A DNA stretch of 64,000 nucleotides from Hirundichthys speculiger (GCA_018398805.1 JAGFBZ010000721.1:1-64000), one strand, 5' to 3'; shown: positions 1 to 10,399, numbered from the stretch's first letter. Notes: generated by a model from the sequence alone, not told the origin. Program-made: numbers and translations.

Positions 1-663
1 GACTGATGGATCTCAACCCAGCGGCAGAAGCCAAGCTAAGATCACCTCTGCGGTTACTATGGAAGGCAACTCTGGTAAGTAGCTACCCCACTGCCTATGT
101 GCTTCTTTGTAAAACACATTTTAATATTAACGCTATGCTATTAAACGAATGCCTTCTGCATTACATTTAGAAGATGACCGTGACGAGGGAGAGTCTGGCT
201 CAGAGGCTGGAAGACATGATTATTTTTCTGCAAAAGAATTGTTAATTCTTCATAGTATTTGCAGATTTGCACTATGCACTGTTCCGTTGTATTTGATAGT
301 ATTTATCTTTCTTTATTATTATTTTTGAGTGCTTAGTGAGCTCATATATCCTTTTAAAAGGGAGATTTTTAAAATTTCTATTAGGAAATATCTGTTAGTA
401 AAATGTTACATATTCTTGTGTATTTGCACAGTTACATATTACAACAGTAAACACGTTATCCAGGCTTTGGGCCTCTTTTGACCTGCTGTTGAGTTTGTAA
501 AGTCGTGACTTCTAAGTAAAAAAAAAAATCGATGCTAATAAAACTAGTTGTTCTCCTTTTTCCCCAAATTAGAATCGATAAGAGAATCGATAAAGAATCA
601 AACCGTTAAACAGTATCGATAACGGAATCGGAAACGGAAAAATCTTATCAATTCCCATCCCTA
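1..663. mobile_element. hAT-type element, one end, cut by window start
   Basis: The stretch ends in an AT-rich segment full of ATCGAT motifs and the terminus AATTCCCATCCCTA, a typical end of fish hAT elements (reverse complement TAGGGATGGGAATT). The other end lies outside the window, so the target duplication cannot be checked. It includes the possible transposase exons listed separately. Confidence 0.5.
2..328 (+). pseudogene. Possible two-exon transposase remnant
   Basis: Positions 2-74 are open (TDGSQPSGRSQAKITSAVTM...) and stop at a consensus donor, GTAAGT. After about 96 bases a tract ending TTTAG (170) provides an acceptor, and the joined frame continues EDDRDEGESGSEAGRHDYF... to a TGA at 326-328. 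The acidic, serine-rich run looks like a linker or tail. No catalytic block is visible, so family assignment rests on the hAT terminus downstream. The frame could be chance. Confidence 0.25.
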
Positions 664-777
664 GTGTTTAGTGGCACTGGATTTTTATGAATAAAATTTC
701 CATGCTTATTTTAGATAGAAAACATTAGCACATGACAGCTCTTTTGGAAGTTTGATTATAGACTTTAACATTTAACA

Positions 778-1042
778 ATCTAAGTGAGGCTTATAAGGTC
801 TGAGATGCAGGTATTCGGTGCTTTACATTATGCAGTTTGCCTCTGGGTGAACTTTCTGGGATGTTCGCTCTTGTGATTATTGGCAACTGTCTGGAATCTC
901 TTTCCAGTTGTTGAACATCTGTCTCTGTGCGGAACAATAAGACTCCAGGTTGTTTGGAAGTGGCCTTACAGCATTTTCCAGAGTGACAGGCACCAACAAT
1001 TGCTCCTCGAAGATCATTGCTGATGTTGTTCCTCCTTAGCAT
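778..1042 (-). pseudogene. Tc1-like transposase N-terminus, relic
   Basis: The minus-strand frame begins with an ISNDLR block followed by AIVGACHSGKCCKATSKQPGV, which is the first helix-turn-helix of Tc1-family transposases (DNA binding at the element ends). The frame drifts after that, and the DDE catalytic region is absent. Related relics of the same Tc1 type lie at 16.5-18.2, 38.1-38.5, 46.3-50.3 and 58.0-58.7 kb. Not functional. Confidence 0.7.
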
Positions 1043-1049
1043 TTAATTT

Positions 1050-1740
1050 ACCCAACTTAAATGTGCCGTGAGAGATGACCTTTGATACTACAGACTGTAT
1101 AAATGAACAATACAAACCCGAACCCGCCACTTCATTTCAGTTCTTTGTTTTTAAAATAAATGAAGCGAGCACACTTTAGAATAATCCACGGGAACGAAGT
1201 CTTCACGGTTTACCTGCACGAGTTCTTTGGTCTTTGATCCTTTATGTACTCAAATTTTAGGGAATCTAGGGGATCCCTAATGGATCTGATCTGTTCTTGG
1301 ATCCATGAACAACACGTGTATGTGGCTTTTTCATGACTTTAATGGCAATTTCACTCTCAAAAAGATCAGTTAAGTGCAGAATGCAAGTAACACTTTCACG
1401 ACACACTGCATGCGAGGTTGTGGCGTCATCTGAATGGGCCCGATTAACTGGCAGCCTTCAGCTGGGAGCAAAAGTAGCTGCTGCTGGCTACTCATCTAAG
1501 CTCGTCCCCCCGGCCTTTCGAAAGCCAAGTTCTGTGTGATCATTCACTTCTAACAATTCAAGTTTACCAAAAGCGCTAAGTAGCCAAAGTGTCAGCGAGC
1601 CGTTTTCCAGCATAGACAGTAATACAGATGTCACTTTAAAACCCATGCCCCTAATTATGTATAATTTCATTTTACTTGATCAGGTACATACAAATTCACT
1701 CCCCATACAGTTGTCATGAAGAGCTATGGAGACCGATGAT
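1050..1740. other. No gene recognised
   Basis: About 700 bases without an assignable repeat or gene. Short open frames on both strands around 1333-1670 overlap each other and show no domain, so they look like chance. Confidence 0.5.
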
Positions 1741-1744
1741 GCTA

Positions 1745-1788
1745 TTTGTACCAGACGGTCCCCGTCACTAGTGACAGTCTGGTACAAA
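1745..1788. repeat. Perfect 12-bp inverted repeat (hairpin)
   Basis: TTTGTACCAGAC at 1745-1756 is perfectly matched by GTCTGGTACAAA at 1777-1788. The 20-base interval contains a second palindrome, GTCACTAGTGAC. Transcribed on either strand it would fold into a two-part hairpin with an asymmetric bulge. It may be the core of a tiny MITE. The stem is too short and bulged to call a microRNA. Confidence 0.6.
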
Positions 1789-1904
1789 GTGTTTCTGCTG
1801 TGAAGATGAACATTTTTTTTTTCCTTCTGTATGTTTTCAGGCCAGAGTTTGCTGAGTTTCATGCTGACTTGCAGTTCCCTCCTCTGTCCATCCCAGCGTT
1901 TACC

Positions 1905-2365
1905 TCCACCTGTGTGTGTAGGTGTGTTCAGGGTGCCGGCTGGTGTGGTGACCAGTGATCTAGTCCTCTGACCATCTCACCTCAGTGCTGCTACCTGCAT
2001 CTGTTTATATAGTCATTTCAATTCAGTCATTTGTGTGCTCTCCTCTCTCTGTCCTGTCTTCCCTCTTTTTTTTCTTTCTTTACCCGGCTGGTCTTTAGCA
2101 GGAAGGTCCCCCCATATGATCCAGGTCCTGCTCAAGGTTTCTTCCTCTTAAAATTGAGTTTTTCTTTGCCGCTGTTTGGCTTAAAGGTTTTTTTTCTCCC
2201 TCTGTGTGAGTTTTTTACCTGCTATTATCCTTGTTTAGGATTCAATATTATATTTTTAGTTAATGATATTTGCTCGGGGGTCATGATCTGGGTCTCTGTA
2301 AAGCACCTAGAGACAATTGGCATTGTACCAGACGCTATACAAATAAAACTGAATTGAATTAAATT
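1905..2365 (+). mobile_element. LINE/retroposon 3' tail (copy 1)
   Basis: The stretch matches, in inverse orientation, the unit at 35.9-36.4 kb. Shared landmarks are the CCCATATGATCCAGG box, the GGTCTCTGTAAAGCACC box and a tail of GAATT repeats. A (GAATT)n tail and truncation at the other end indicate LINE-mediated insertion. No reverse transcriptase is encoded here. Confidence 0.7.
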
Positions 2366-2369
2366 GAAT

Positions 2370-3705
2370 TTTAGAGTGGGGGGGTCGTCAATGGAGTTTG
2401 ACCTGCTTCTGAAGCCTCTAGTGGTCATTTGATGAACTGTAATTTTGTTCCCATTTCGTTACTGGAGACGTCTTCAGAAACCGCCATTTTCTAGATACGT
2501 AAATTATCCGAATTTAAAGGGGGTTCGGTTTTCCTTTTGACATAACTGTACATTTTACATGTAGTTTAGTTGTTCGGTGTCATGACAAAAAATGAAAACA
2601 AAGTGGAGAGGGAAATTTGTGGAGCATGAAGTTAACCAGCACTAATGATTATCAGCTGCCTGCTGTTCGCCACACAAGTTGGTATGAAGAAAGATTCGTC
2701 GACCATGACCTGGTGAAGCGAGCCGATGGTTAAAAAACACGACGAAAAGTAATCAGTTGCAGCTTTGCAGCGGCGCAGGAAAACACAAAGCATTCAGAAA
2801 CGTAGACGCGATGCGGGGGGGGGTGGGGGGGGTGGGGGGGCAGCCAATGAATCAAAACTCCAGAGTTGGGGCTCAGTCCGACAACATGTACAGACACACC
2901 ATCCATCATCACATCCTGAAAAAATTTTGTTGTTAGAAGAGGAAATTAATCACTTTTGCTCTGGAAAGAGCGCACACTCGCAAGATGTGATCAATCTCTC
3001 GCCTGCACATGCTCATCTGACACGACTGCAGCCCCAACCAATTATGGTTAGAAAAAGTGCGGATGATGCTCATTATGCAGGGCGGAGAAGCTTTTTTATT
3101 CCAACTCTTCACTTTTTGACAGACGCTATAACTCAGGCTGCGAGAGAAACATTTAAGCGAGTAAAATATTGAGCGTAGCCCACATTCACATTGGACTCAG
3201 CTGGTGGTCCATCTGAATTATGGTTGAGGAAATGTCTTCTGCGTGTGTGTGTGTTTTTTAACCTTTAAAAGGAAAGAAAGAGCCATTCGAGACAAAAGCA
3301 TCCTAAAAGCATCTATTATGATTCCCCTCACGAGTTGTCTTTGAACAACACATGTTGCTGATCAACAGCAAGGGGAAAAAAAAAGAAGAATACGACTTCT
3401 TAAATCACTCGTGGCAAGTTTACAGGACACTCCATTCGCTGCTCGTCTGTCCTGCCGTCTTTGTATCTGCTCTTGCAGAAACACACGCATAAATACACAT
3501 AAAACCGCACGCGGGTTTGAAGTGGCCAATCTAGACTTCATCACTCAAATATTCAAGGAGACAAACCAATTTTAGAGGGTGCAGACAACGTCGCCATCTA
3601 GGAAAACACGCACATCTCAGACTGCGCCGCCGTCATTCGTGCAGCTAAAACATGGACTGAACATTTCTCTAACCTTACATGATTTCTGACTGGACATCTT
3701 TCTCA
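2370..3705. other. No gene recognised; G-rich tract
   Basis: Low-copy sequence with an interrupted G run at 2816-2840. A 135-codon frame at 2765-3172 reads through that G run (poly-glycine) and shows no family signature, so I do not call it. The motif near 2415 (CCTCTAGTGGTCATTTG) recurs in related form near 41.87 kb and is probably an old dispersed repeat. Confidence 0.45.
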
Positions 3706-3781
3706 CTGATAAATAGAGCTGAGGGACTTTATTCTGCCATATATATCGATATTTTATCAAGTAATGATTTTTCGGCCGCAG

Positions 3782-4379
3782 TAGGGATGCACATGGTTAA
3801 CCGTTTAACCGTTAACCGATAACAGTAACTCGTTTTTTAGCTACGTAATTCAATCAACTCATGGGGGCGTGTCGACAGGTGCAACAGGCCTCTGATTGGA
3901 CAATTCTACATCCGCGTAGAAAAGAGCGCGTCATCGAAAAAATGAGGAAGTACCCACATCTGTACGATTCTGGTTCTCCACACTACAAAGACAGCACATA
4001 TTCTAATAATTCATGGAGGGAGATAGCGATGAATGTGGGTCTGGATACGGCCGAGACGGTGAGGAAGTGGAAAAACGCAAGAGATAAGTTTAGTAAGTTT
4101 AGCTAGTTCGTGATTGTTGTCGCTCTTGCATTGTGGCGTGGAATAGCATATAGCGGAGACCGCGCTAGTATAAATCAAAAGTGACGGCGGCATCTCCTGC
4201 GACAAGCTGACGGCGACACATTGCCGCAAGAGTATACACGGGGAAGTGTCCGCATGCGTCCATGACAACGCGCGCAACATCATGACAGCCAACCCTCCCG
4301 GACTTATCGGTTAACGGTTATTGATCGTTACAGGGCGTCGGTTAACGGTCATAAAAAAAATCCAAAATGTGCATCCCTA
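3782..4379 (+). mobile_element. hAT element nested in family A, carrying MADF
   Basis: The terminal inverted repeat TAGGGATGCACAT is matched by its reverse complement at the right end. Perfect 8-bp target duplications GGCCGCAG lie at 3774-3781 and 4380-4387. Removing 598 bp plus one duplication restores family A continuity. Subterminal GGTTAACCGTTAACC motifs occur at both ends. It carries a MADF-like coding fragment and no visible transposase. Confidence 0.85.
3861..4106 (+). pseudogene. MADF-domain fragment inside a hAT element
   Basis: The 81-codon frame has ERVIEKMRKYPHLYD (residues about 22-36), then SWREIAMNVGL, then VRKWKNARDKF. This is the conserved tryptophan/helix pattern of MADF DNA-binding domains (Adf-1 type). 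The C-terminal part of the domain is missing: the frame stops just after the RDKF block, so it looks truncated. MADF proteins commonly accompany PIF/Harbinger transposases, whereas the 8-bp target duplication here marks a hAT. It could encode an end-binding accessory protein of the autonomous parent, or be a captured exon. Activity is unlikely. Confidence 0.65.
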
Positions 4380-4751
4380 GGCCGCAGGTATCGATATTCT
4401 AAGCTTCTTCCAAAACCCCCGTGTCCCACTTTTAAAAGCTTGCAAGCAACAATTTGCACTGTTTAAATAAATGAAACTTTTTTTTCAACACATCTTTTAT
4501 TCATTTTGTCCAGCATTTGAAAAGCTGCCTGTCAGCAATATAATGTGTAATTGATGCTTTCAGTTCAATTAATTCAAACAAAGTCATTGGAACACTCACT
4601 AGATATCACCAAAATCCCTTTGTCCCTTTAAAATCTTTCGGAAAATGATGTAAATATATGGTAAGATGAATATTGATATATATCGTATCGTGAGCCGAAT
4701 ATCGTGTATCGTATCGCGAGATTAGTGTATCGCTACAGTCCTACTGATAAA

Positions 4752-5443
4752 TAACTTGTCAATGCTTTATTCAAATAGGACAGATTTGCAGGTGTTCTGC
4801 CTTTCTGTTTCCATCCAAAAATCTCACAAATTGAAACCACCAATAAAGTTGTCTCTGTCCGATAGTGGGCAGATACGTTGGGTGTTCGTGTTAATCTGCT
4901 ACAGGGTTTCTCACTGCATGTGGAAATCAATCCAACATACTGTGTGCTGCAGTTACAGATGTTCAGTAGTGAAATCAGATGAGCCTGAAGTTGTCTGAGT
5001 GACATTCGGGCCAGAAAGATACAGGAAGGTAAAAAAAAAATATGAACTACGAAACATTCGAGACTAGAAACATTTGCTGGTACTTTGTAGCAGCATCTCC
5101 AAATGTTTGCTGACAGACAGTAAAACGCTGGTGCGAATATCACCCAGACAGGAAAGGAAATGCTTGAATAAAATGGAAATTGTGCCATGTTGCACCTTTT
5201 TTTTTTTTTTAAATAAAAAAAAAACAAAAGGTTTAAGTAAAGTTGTCAAAGGCCCTGTTGTAAAGCAACTACTAAATCTACCTTTTAAAATAATTATTAT
5301 AATTATTAAACAATTGCTTCTGCATTTAACTAATAATATTTGTAAATTTGGGCCGCTTAAAAATGTTGATGCTTTTCAATTTTGTTGAAGACTAAGAAAG
5401 CATACTGGCTTGCCTCCATGAGGTAGAAACATGTTTTTGCTCC
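4752..5443. other. No gene recognised
   Basis: AT-rich sequence with an interrupted A/T run at 5198-5225. Overlapping chance frames occur on both strands, and no repeat boundary could be placed. Confidence 0.5.
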
Positions 5444-6615
5444 CCTCCTACCAGGGACGGACTGGGATTAAAAAACTGCCCCGGACAGTAGGCCCAGCAA
5501 TAACCAGGGGGGTGCTATAGTGATATATTGTCATTGTTATATACTACACAAACTATTTATGAAGAACTCAAGAGCACTAATATTAAAGAACGACTAAACA
5601 TCACTTGCATCTCCAAAGCAAAAATGAACATAAACCTTGTCTTTTACTCTGCTATTTTACAGTTACTTATATGCTTGCATTTTGAACAGAAAAAACAATT
5701 ATATCTATATCACATATGCTTGACTAACATTTGTTTGATAGCATTACTTGGAATAACAGCCATTAAATCTGTACTTATGCCTCCAAAATTCTAACGCTTT
5801 GGATAAACATATTTTTTGATACCTCGGCTACAGACAAGAAGAAAACAGATTTGGTTTTCCTAAATCCCATTACATTTTTAGCCTTTTAGGTCTATTCTGT
5901 GTCAGAATTAGCCTGCTTGACACATTTTATAGTTTTAATATTATGCTAGGGTGCCCCAAAAACCCCAAAAACCCAAAAAGAGGACACCCTATTGGCCTCT
6001 TGTTGATACTGCAAAGATAGTCAAAGATGAAAAAGTAGCTTTATAAACCATACATTTATTTAAAACATCCCTTTTCTGTCTGAAATGAAAATCTTCTGAT
6101 CTGTAAACCTAAATAATGCTTCTTAACCAGTGACATGTGGTGAGGTTCATGGCTGCTGAGGCACTGACTCCATCAGAATCAGATTTACAAATTTATAAAC
6201 CCAACAGAGTAGATTATTCACCATCTGGTCGGCAGTAGTTAGCAGGTTATGTTTTATATGTCATATTAGCATCATTTTAAAAGATTTTCTAGTGGCCTTT
6301 ATTGGATAGGGAGAAAGCAATGGCTAAAAAGGGGACACGACAATATATTACAACACTGGAAATTGACCCCACAAATCACTATATAGAGTTCACCCACTTA
6401 ACCACTAGACTATCCAGCAAATACTAATGTAGAACCCTGATATTATACTGATATTTAAAATTTAACTTGCCCCATGCAATGCTGCTGTGATTAGTTCATC
6501 CTTCAAACAACATTTGTAGCCTATTCCACAGACATTGCACCACCACACACAGCGAAAGAGAAGACAAAGATAAAATGGGGCTAAAAAAGAAAACACTTCT
6601 ACCTCTCAAACTTAC

Positions 6616-6677
6616 TTGGCTATCTTTAGGTTTGGTTTTTCCCATCCACCTTTCTTCTTGCGTTTTCTGCTTGACAT
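6616..6677 (-). pseudogene. First coding exon of the hAT transposase
   Basis: ATG at 6675-6677 opens MSSRKRKKKGGWEKPNLKIA, a basic lysine/arginine leader, and runs into a consensus donor GTAAG (6611-6615). hAT transposases of the TTF/ZMYM type often begin with such a KRKK leader on a separate exon. The rest of the transposase is not recognisable between here and 5452. Confidence 0.45.
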
Positions 6678-6750
6678 CTTTCTGTTGACAGACACTAACG
6701 TTAGCCTGCTTCGTTGGTTTTTAGGCCTATATTTGATAAATGACCGTCTT

Positions 6751-6765
6751 AGCGCCCCCTGCTGT
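6751..6765 (-). promoter_or_regulatory. CTCF-type motif within hAT element
   Basis: On the minus strand this reads ACAGCAGGGGGCGCT, 14 of 15 positions of the CTCF core CCASYAGRKGGCRSY. It lies inside the hAT element, about 80 bp from its right end, so it may have been delivered by the transposon. Binding is not shown. Confidence 0.45.
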
Positions 6766-6895
6766 TAGTTGATAGACTGTTATGTTGGTTATTAAACATG
6801 GCGGACGGCCGTAGGCCAGAATGCGCAGCATCACCAGTCCGCCCCTGCCTCCTACCTTTAAACAGGGGAAACCCCAACTACAGCGGAAATACTGT

Positions 6896-6910
6896 CCACT
6901 AGGTGGCAGC
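6896..6910 (+). promoter_or_regulatory. CTCF-type motif
   Basis: CCACTAGGTGGCAGC matches all 15 positions of the CTCF core. It lies just outside the hAT element, on the opposite strand to the motif at 6751 and 130 bp from it, upstream of ETS and ZNF143 motifs. Confidence 0.5.
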
Positions 6911-6952
6911 ACCTGTGGAAACAATCGTTTCCGCTGCGTTTGTCTCATGTAA

Positions 6953-6961
6953 ACTTCCGGT
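6953..6961 (-). promoter_or_regulatory. ETS-type motif
   Basis: The minus strand reads ACCGGAAGT, a consensus ETS/GABPA site, in a locally CpG-rich stretch (about 6950-7150). ETS sites of this kind are common in TATA-less housekeeping promoters. Confidence 0.4.
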
Positions 6962-7160
6962 TTTTAATCGACGACGCAAACGCCACTGATTCAGAAGGCG
7001 CCGATTTAGCGTGTAAGAACAAGACGGGGAAGAATATCTACAAAGCTGAACCTCACAACAAATACCGGGCCATGTTATCATGAAAACCGCTGGAGGGAAC
7101 GTCTGCCTCTGCGACGCTGTCATCCAGCCGGTAGATGCCGTCGCGTATGGTTATCGAAAT

Positions 7161-7179
7161 GTATTCTGGGACATGTAGT
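7161..7179 (-). promoter_or_regulatory. ZNF143/Staf-type motif
   Basis: The minus strand reads ACTACATGTCCCAGAATAC, fitting ACTAYRNNNCCCR and the longer ZNF143 site. It lies about 60 bp upstream of the ATG at 7236. Together with the ETS and CTCF motifs it suggests a promoter of unknown direction. Confidence 0.45.
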
Positions 7180-7235
7180 TGTAGTCTACGAACGCTTCTT
7201 AAAACAAATCTTTATCCTTACCGAATTTCAAAAAG

Positions 7236-7466
7236 GTGCAACCCATGGAAGAGGAGCTGGGTGGAGTAGAATCGACGACTCCATCCCATACAACTAGTTG
7301 TTATGACAAGAGGTGTAAAGAAATGGTTGAAAAGGTACTGCATCACTGGAATGAGCTGACCAGAAGTGTCATAAACATTTCATACATACCTCTGGAAATT
7401 GTGTCAACCTTGGGGGGAAAAAAAGAGTCCATATGTCTTCTTTTAAGTAAATGGACCATCGTTTGA
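7236..7466 (+). CDS. Unidentified possible first exon
   Basis: The frame MQPMEEELGGVESTTPSHTTSCYDKRCKEMVEK... starts 57-75 bp after a ZNF143-type motif. The second ATG (7245) has a G at +4. Within the frame, GAAAAG|GTACTG at about 7335 is a weak possible donor, and the residues after it (LHHWNELTRS...) look less protein-like. A tract ending TTTGCCCACAG at 7670 is a good acceptor, followed 20 bases later by GTGAGT, so a mini-exon is possible. I do not recognise the product. It could be a fish-specific gene, the start of a non-coding transcript, or a chance frame. Confidence 0.25.
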   Translation: MQPMEEELGGVESTTPSHTTSCYDKRCKEMVEKVLHHWNELTRSVINISYIPLEIVSTLGGKKESICLLLSKWTIV

Positions 7467-8067
7467 AGTAATGTGTAATAATATTTTTCCCCAGATTGCT
7501 CAAATTTCTTTCACCGCACGCATTCGCCAAATCACAAGCTTAAATCAATTTTGTTTTCACTAAAAAGGACAAATTGAGCAGAGTCACAGTTTCAGGCTCA
7601 TGTTCCCTGGAGCAAAGGGCTTTTACTGGTCCCTCCATTCTTGACTCTAAAGTTCTCTCTTTGCCCACAGGAAACTTCAGATATCTCATGGTGAGTGTTC
7701 AGCCTCAAAATGACAGCCACTTGCTCATTCAACCCAAAAACAAAAAAAAAAAGTTCAGAAAAACTGATAATTTCTCAGTCCAGCTTTATGGCACAACAAT
7801 GCCGTGAATCAACCGTGTCAAGCGGGAAATGGCTTTCAAAAGTCAAAGCCCTCCGCCGCCGCAGACTAATGTGGGATTTAAATTCGTGTCGCCATGTGCT
7901 GGATGACTGTCGAGATTTGTGCTTCTTCCACCGGGAGCGGTTTTTATTTGTGTCGGTGTCCGTTTGTGTTGGAGTCCAGATGTGTCACTCATTATGTGGG
8001 AGAGAGAGAAAGAAAAAAATAAAGACAGACTGCCTGAGGAAACTGTGTTACACTCCAAAATGTTGCA

Positions 8068-8073
8068 AATAAA
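8068..8073 (+). promoter_or_regulatory. Polyadenylation signal candidate
   Basis: AATAAA on the plus strand, with a second copy about 50 bp upstream, in non-repetitive sequence about 0.8 kb after the possible exon at 7236. It could end a transcript from the ETS/ZNF143-type promoter. Weak on its own. Confidence 0.2.
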
Positions 8074-8079
8074 ATCAAA

Positions 8080-8825
8080 TTCAACCCTTTATTAACTTAT
8101 AATGTGGATGAGCCACATGTCAAAGTGGATACTATCATGCACGACATATTTACTTGTTGTGCTTGTTTGTGTTAAAAGTTGAAGGCGAGGGTGCATGCAA
8201 AAAAAAAAAAACATTTATGGTTCAGATTTTAGGGAAGTTGGCAAACGTTAGCGGAGATTTCAGGCCTTTCTTGCACCAATTCATCTTCAGCCTCTCGAGA
8301 GCAGCGGCCTATAAACATAAATAATCACCATAAACTTGATAAGTCATATTTGTGTCCTGATAAACGCTGGTCCAGTGTTGACTCTGTCAGACTTTGATCC
8401 GCTCGCCGCTACGCCCCCCCCGAGGGAACGAGCGCAGCCACACACAGCTAACTCTCTGCTGGCCGGCTGATGGTATGCAGACAACATGCAGAGGTTTGTA
8501 GAGCTTTTCTAATGCAAACATTCAGCTCGCTGCTGCTAAAGATCACACTCATAAATGCAGCCGGGGGAGGGGGGGGGCGCTCAGAGGAGCTGGTTTGTCA
8601 AAACAAATAACCCCTTTATTCACTGATCAGTTCAGGATTTGCAGCTCTTTCATTGCTTTCCTTTAAAAAAAAAAAAAGGAAAAAAATCAATTTGACAGTA
8701 AAAGAAAGCATTTGTACAAGGTTTATTTCAGTTTGGTGTCCACTAAGAGGAAAACAGGGGTTAGCAGAAATATCCATCCGAGCATTTAAAGAAAAAAAAA
8801 ATAGCGCCCCCTGTGTCCACTAGAG
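8080..8825. other. No gene recognised
   Basis: Single-copy sequence with A-runs (8200, 8665) and a C-run at 8413. At 8802-8812 the motif AGCGCCCCCTG is a half-match to a CTCF core on the minus strand. No coding signature. Confidence 0.45.
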
Positions 8826-8833
8826 GTAATTAC

Positions 8834-9953
8834 TAGGGCTGGGCAACGATTAAAATATTTAAATCGCGATTAATCACATTATTTCCCTGATTAATCACGA
8901 TTAATTGCACGATTAATTGCAAAAGTAGTGTAAAGGTCACTTTTATTTAAATATGAACTAAAGTGCCATAACATTTTTTGTTCAAACACTTTTAACATCA
9001 GCACTTGTCAGTAACACATATTTAATGTAAATCTCATCTTAAAAAATATAAAATAAAATAAAGCTTATTGCCACTGCCAGGGCATTAATGTCATCCTGTT
9101 TTTATAAAAAATTTAAAAAAAAAAGTCTACAAACAAAATCCAACAAATGATTGTGGCTCAGCACAATCAGAACATTAAAACAGGTAATTTCTGAGGTAAC
9201 AGCATAAACTTTTAACGGGGAGTTTAACTTGTCAGTTGTTACAAATAACCTTGTTTCTGTTGAATCCTCCGTCTGGGAGAACTTTAAAATGAAAATGTCC
9301 ATGTTAAAGTTCAGTAACTTTACCAATCCGTGTATCATTCATTCTTTCCTTTTTCAATTGTCAATCAAAAATTTAAAAAATTAAAAAGTGACATTTTATT
9401 ACATTTTTCGTTTTTTAATCTAACACAAAAAAAAAAACGAAAAAATGCCTGTTTTTTTTATATTTCAATTTTAGACTTGGATCAAAAATCTGAAATGAAA
9501 AAACGGGCCACAGGACTGAATCTGTTTTATAATGGAGGACTGGACTTTCTGTTGTCATTACACATCTGTGCCACTAGATGGAGCCGCACTGCAGTAACCA
9601 GTTAGAGAACAGCAGGACAGTGAACACATGGAGCAGATCTGATGGAACATGGAGGAATGATGCAAAAGTTTTGTTGCAGTCCAGAATTTTCTTTTTTAGA
9701 CAGAATTGTTAATATTGCTACCTGAGTTGCTACCTGAACTGTAAAGTTCACAGATTTTTACCGTTCTCCATGTCCGTTTTAGTTTTTCCGCATGTTTACT
9801 TGCAAATTGTCTTCCAGTTCCGCAGCAGCCAGTAACACATTTTTTAAAACAAAAGCATGTGAGCAACATGCGTTAACGCGCGATAAAATAATTGTCGGCG
9901 TTAATAAATTAATGAGTTAACGCGATAATAAAGCGTTAACTTGCCCAGCCCTA
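8834..9953 (+). mobile_element. Family J hAT-like element, copy 1
   Basis: Perfect 8-bp target duplications GTAATTAC (8826-8833 and 9954-9961) flank termini TAGGGCTGGGCAA and TTGCCCAGCCCTA. The subterminal sequence is rich in GATTAAT and GTTAAC. Copy 2 lies inverted at 51.75-52.86 kb with very high identity. Both contain a 78-79-codon frame of no recognisable family (here 9102-9338, minus). Non-autonomous. Confidence 0.88.
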
Positions 9954-10210
9954 GTAATTACATAATTCTGAATTTGCATTTTGAAAAATCATCTTCTCGA
10001 TGAGCGGCGCTGAGCAGTGGCGCAACCGAACACCGTCATATCTGTCACCCGTGTCATCAGAAACATCAGAAACCGTGAAACGGCGATGTTAACGTGGAAA
10101 TCAGTGAATGAAGTGGAGAAAAGGCAGCTCAGGGGCAGATTTACTGAAGCCCAGTAGTCCGTTCTTTCAACACACTTGGTGTCACGGGTCCACTTCAGTC
10201 TCTTATCAAA

Positions 10211-10369
10211 TTGTATCATGATACTTGGGTTACGATATGATATTATCGCGATATCACAATATATTGCGATATTCTAACCAGTTAATATCAAAATTAAAAG
10301 TAGAGATGAAAAATCAAGTTGCTGTATATGTTCATCAGATGATATTGCCAAATGGATTCCCCCCCACAC
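10211..10369 (-). mobile_element. Family C element, internally deleted
   Basis: The stretch shares the block running from ATCATGATACTTGGG to TCATCAGATGATATTG with the fuller copies at 24.2, 54.5 and 63.7 kb, then jumps to a terminal-like CCAAATGGATT. It is an internal-deletion derivative, so boundaries are approximate. Confidence 0.6.
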
Positions 10370-10392
10370 ACACACACAAACACACACACACA
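10365..10392. repeat. (CA)n microsatellite
   Basis: About 14 CA units with one interruption, abutting the family C remnant. Confidence 0.9.
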
Positions 10393-10399
10393 TTCTTCC

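Larger units (their letters stand above)
3714..4743 (+). mobile_element. Family A hAT-like element, copy 1
   Basis: Bounded by perfect 8-bp target duplications CTGATAAA (3706-3713 and 4744-4751). It begins TAGAGCTGAG and ends CAGTCCTA, with ATATCGATAT-rich subterminal sequence. Copies 2 and 3 at 20.8 and 28.6 kb share the interior (GCAAGCAACAATTTGC box). Non-autonomous: it has no transposase. A second hAT is nested at 3782-4379. Confidence 0.85.
5452..6847 (-). mobile_element. hAT element with CAGGGACGGACTGG ends
   Basis: Perfect 8-bp target duplications CCTCCTAC (5444-5451 and 6848-6855) flank termini CAGGGACGGACTGG and CCAGTCCGCCCCTG. The 1,396-bp interior is degenerate. Near its right end, on the minus strand, it keeps a short transposase-like first exon. 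It also contains a CTCF-type motif at 6751-6765. Confidence 0.88.

Noticed and set aside
1745..1788. microRNA precursor
   Set aside because: The stem has only 12 continuous pairs and a 7-base asymmetric bulge. Extending outward gives poor pairing.
2765..3172. 135-codon frame
   Set aside because: It depends on a poly-glycine read through a G-run and has no domain or splice context.
9102..9338. 78-codon frame shared by both family J copies (also 52322-52561), considered as a conserved small protein
   Set aside because: The copies are about 96% identical, and most differences change the amino acid (about 5 of 7), so there is no sign of purifying selection. Sharing is explained by common descent of the element.
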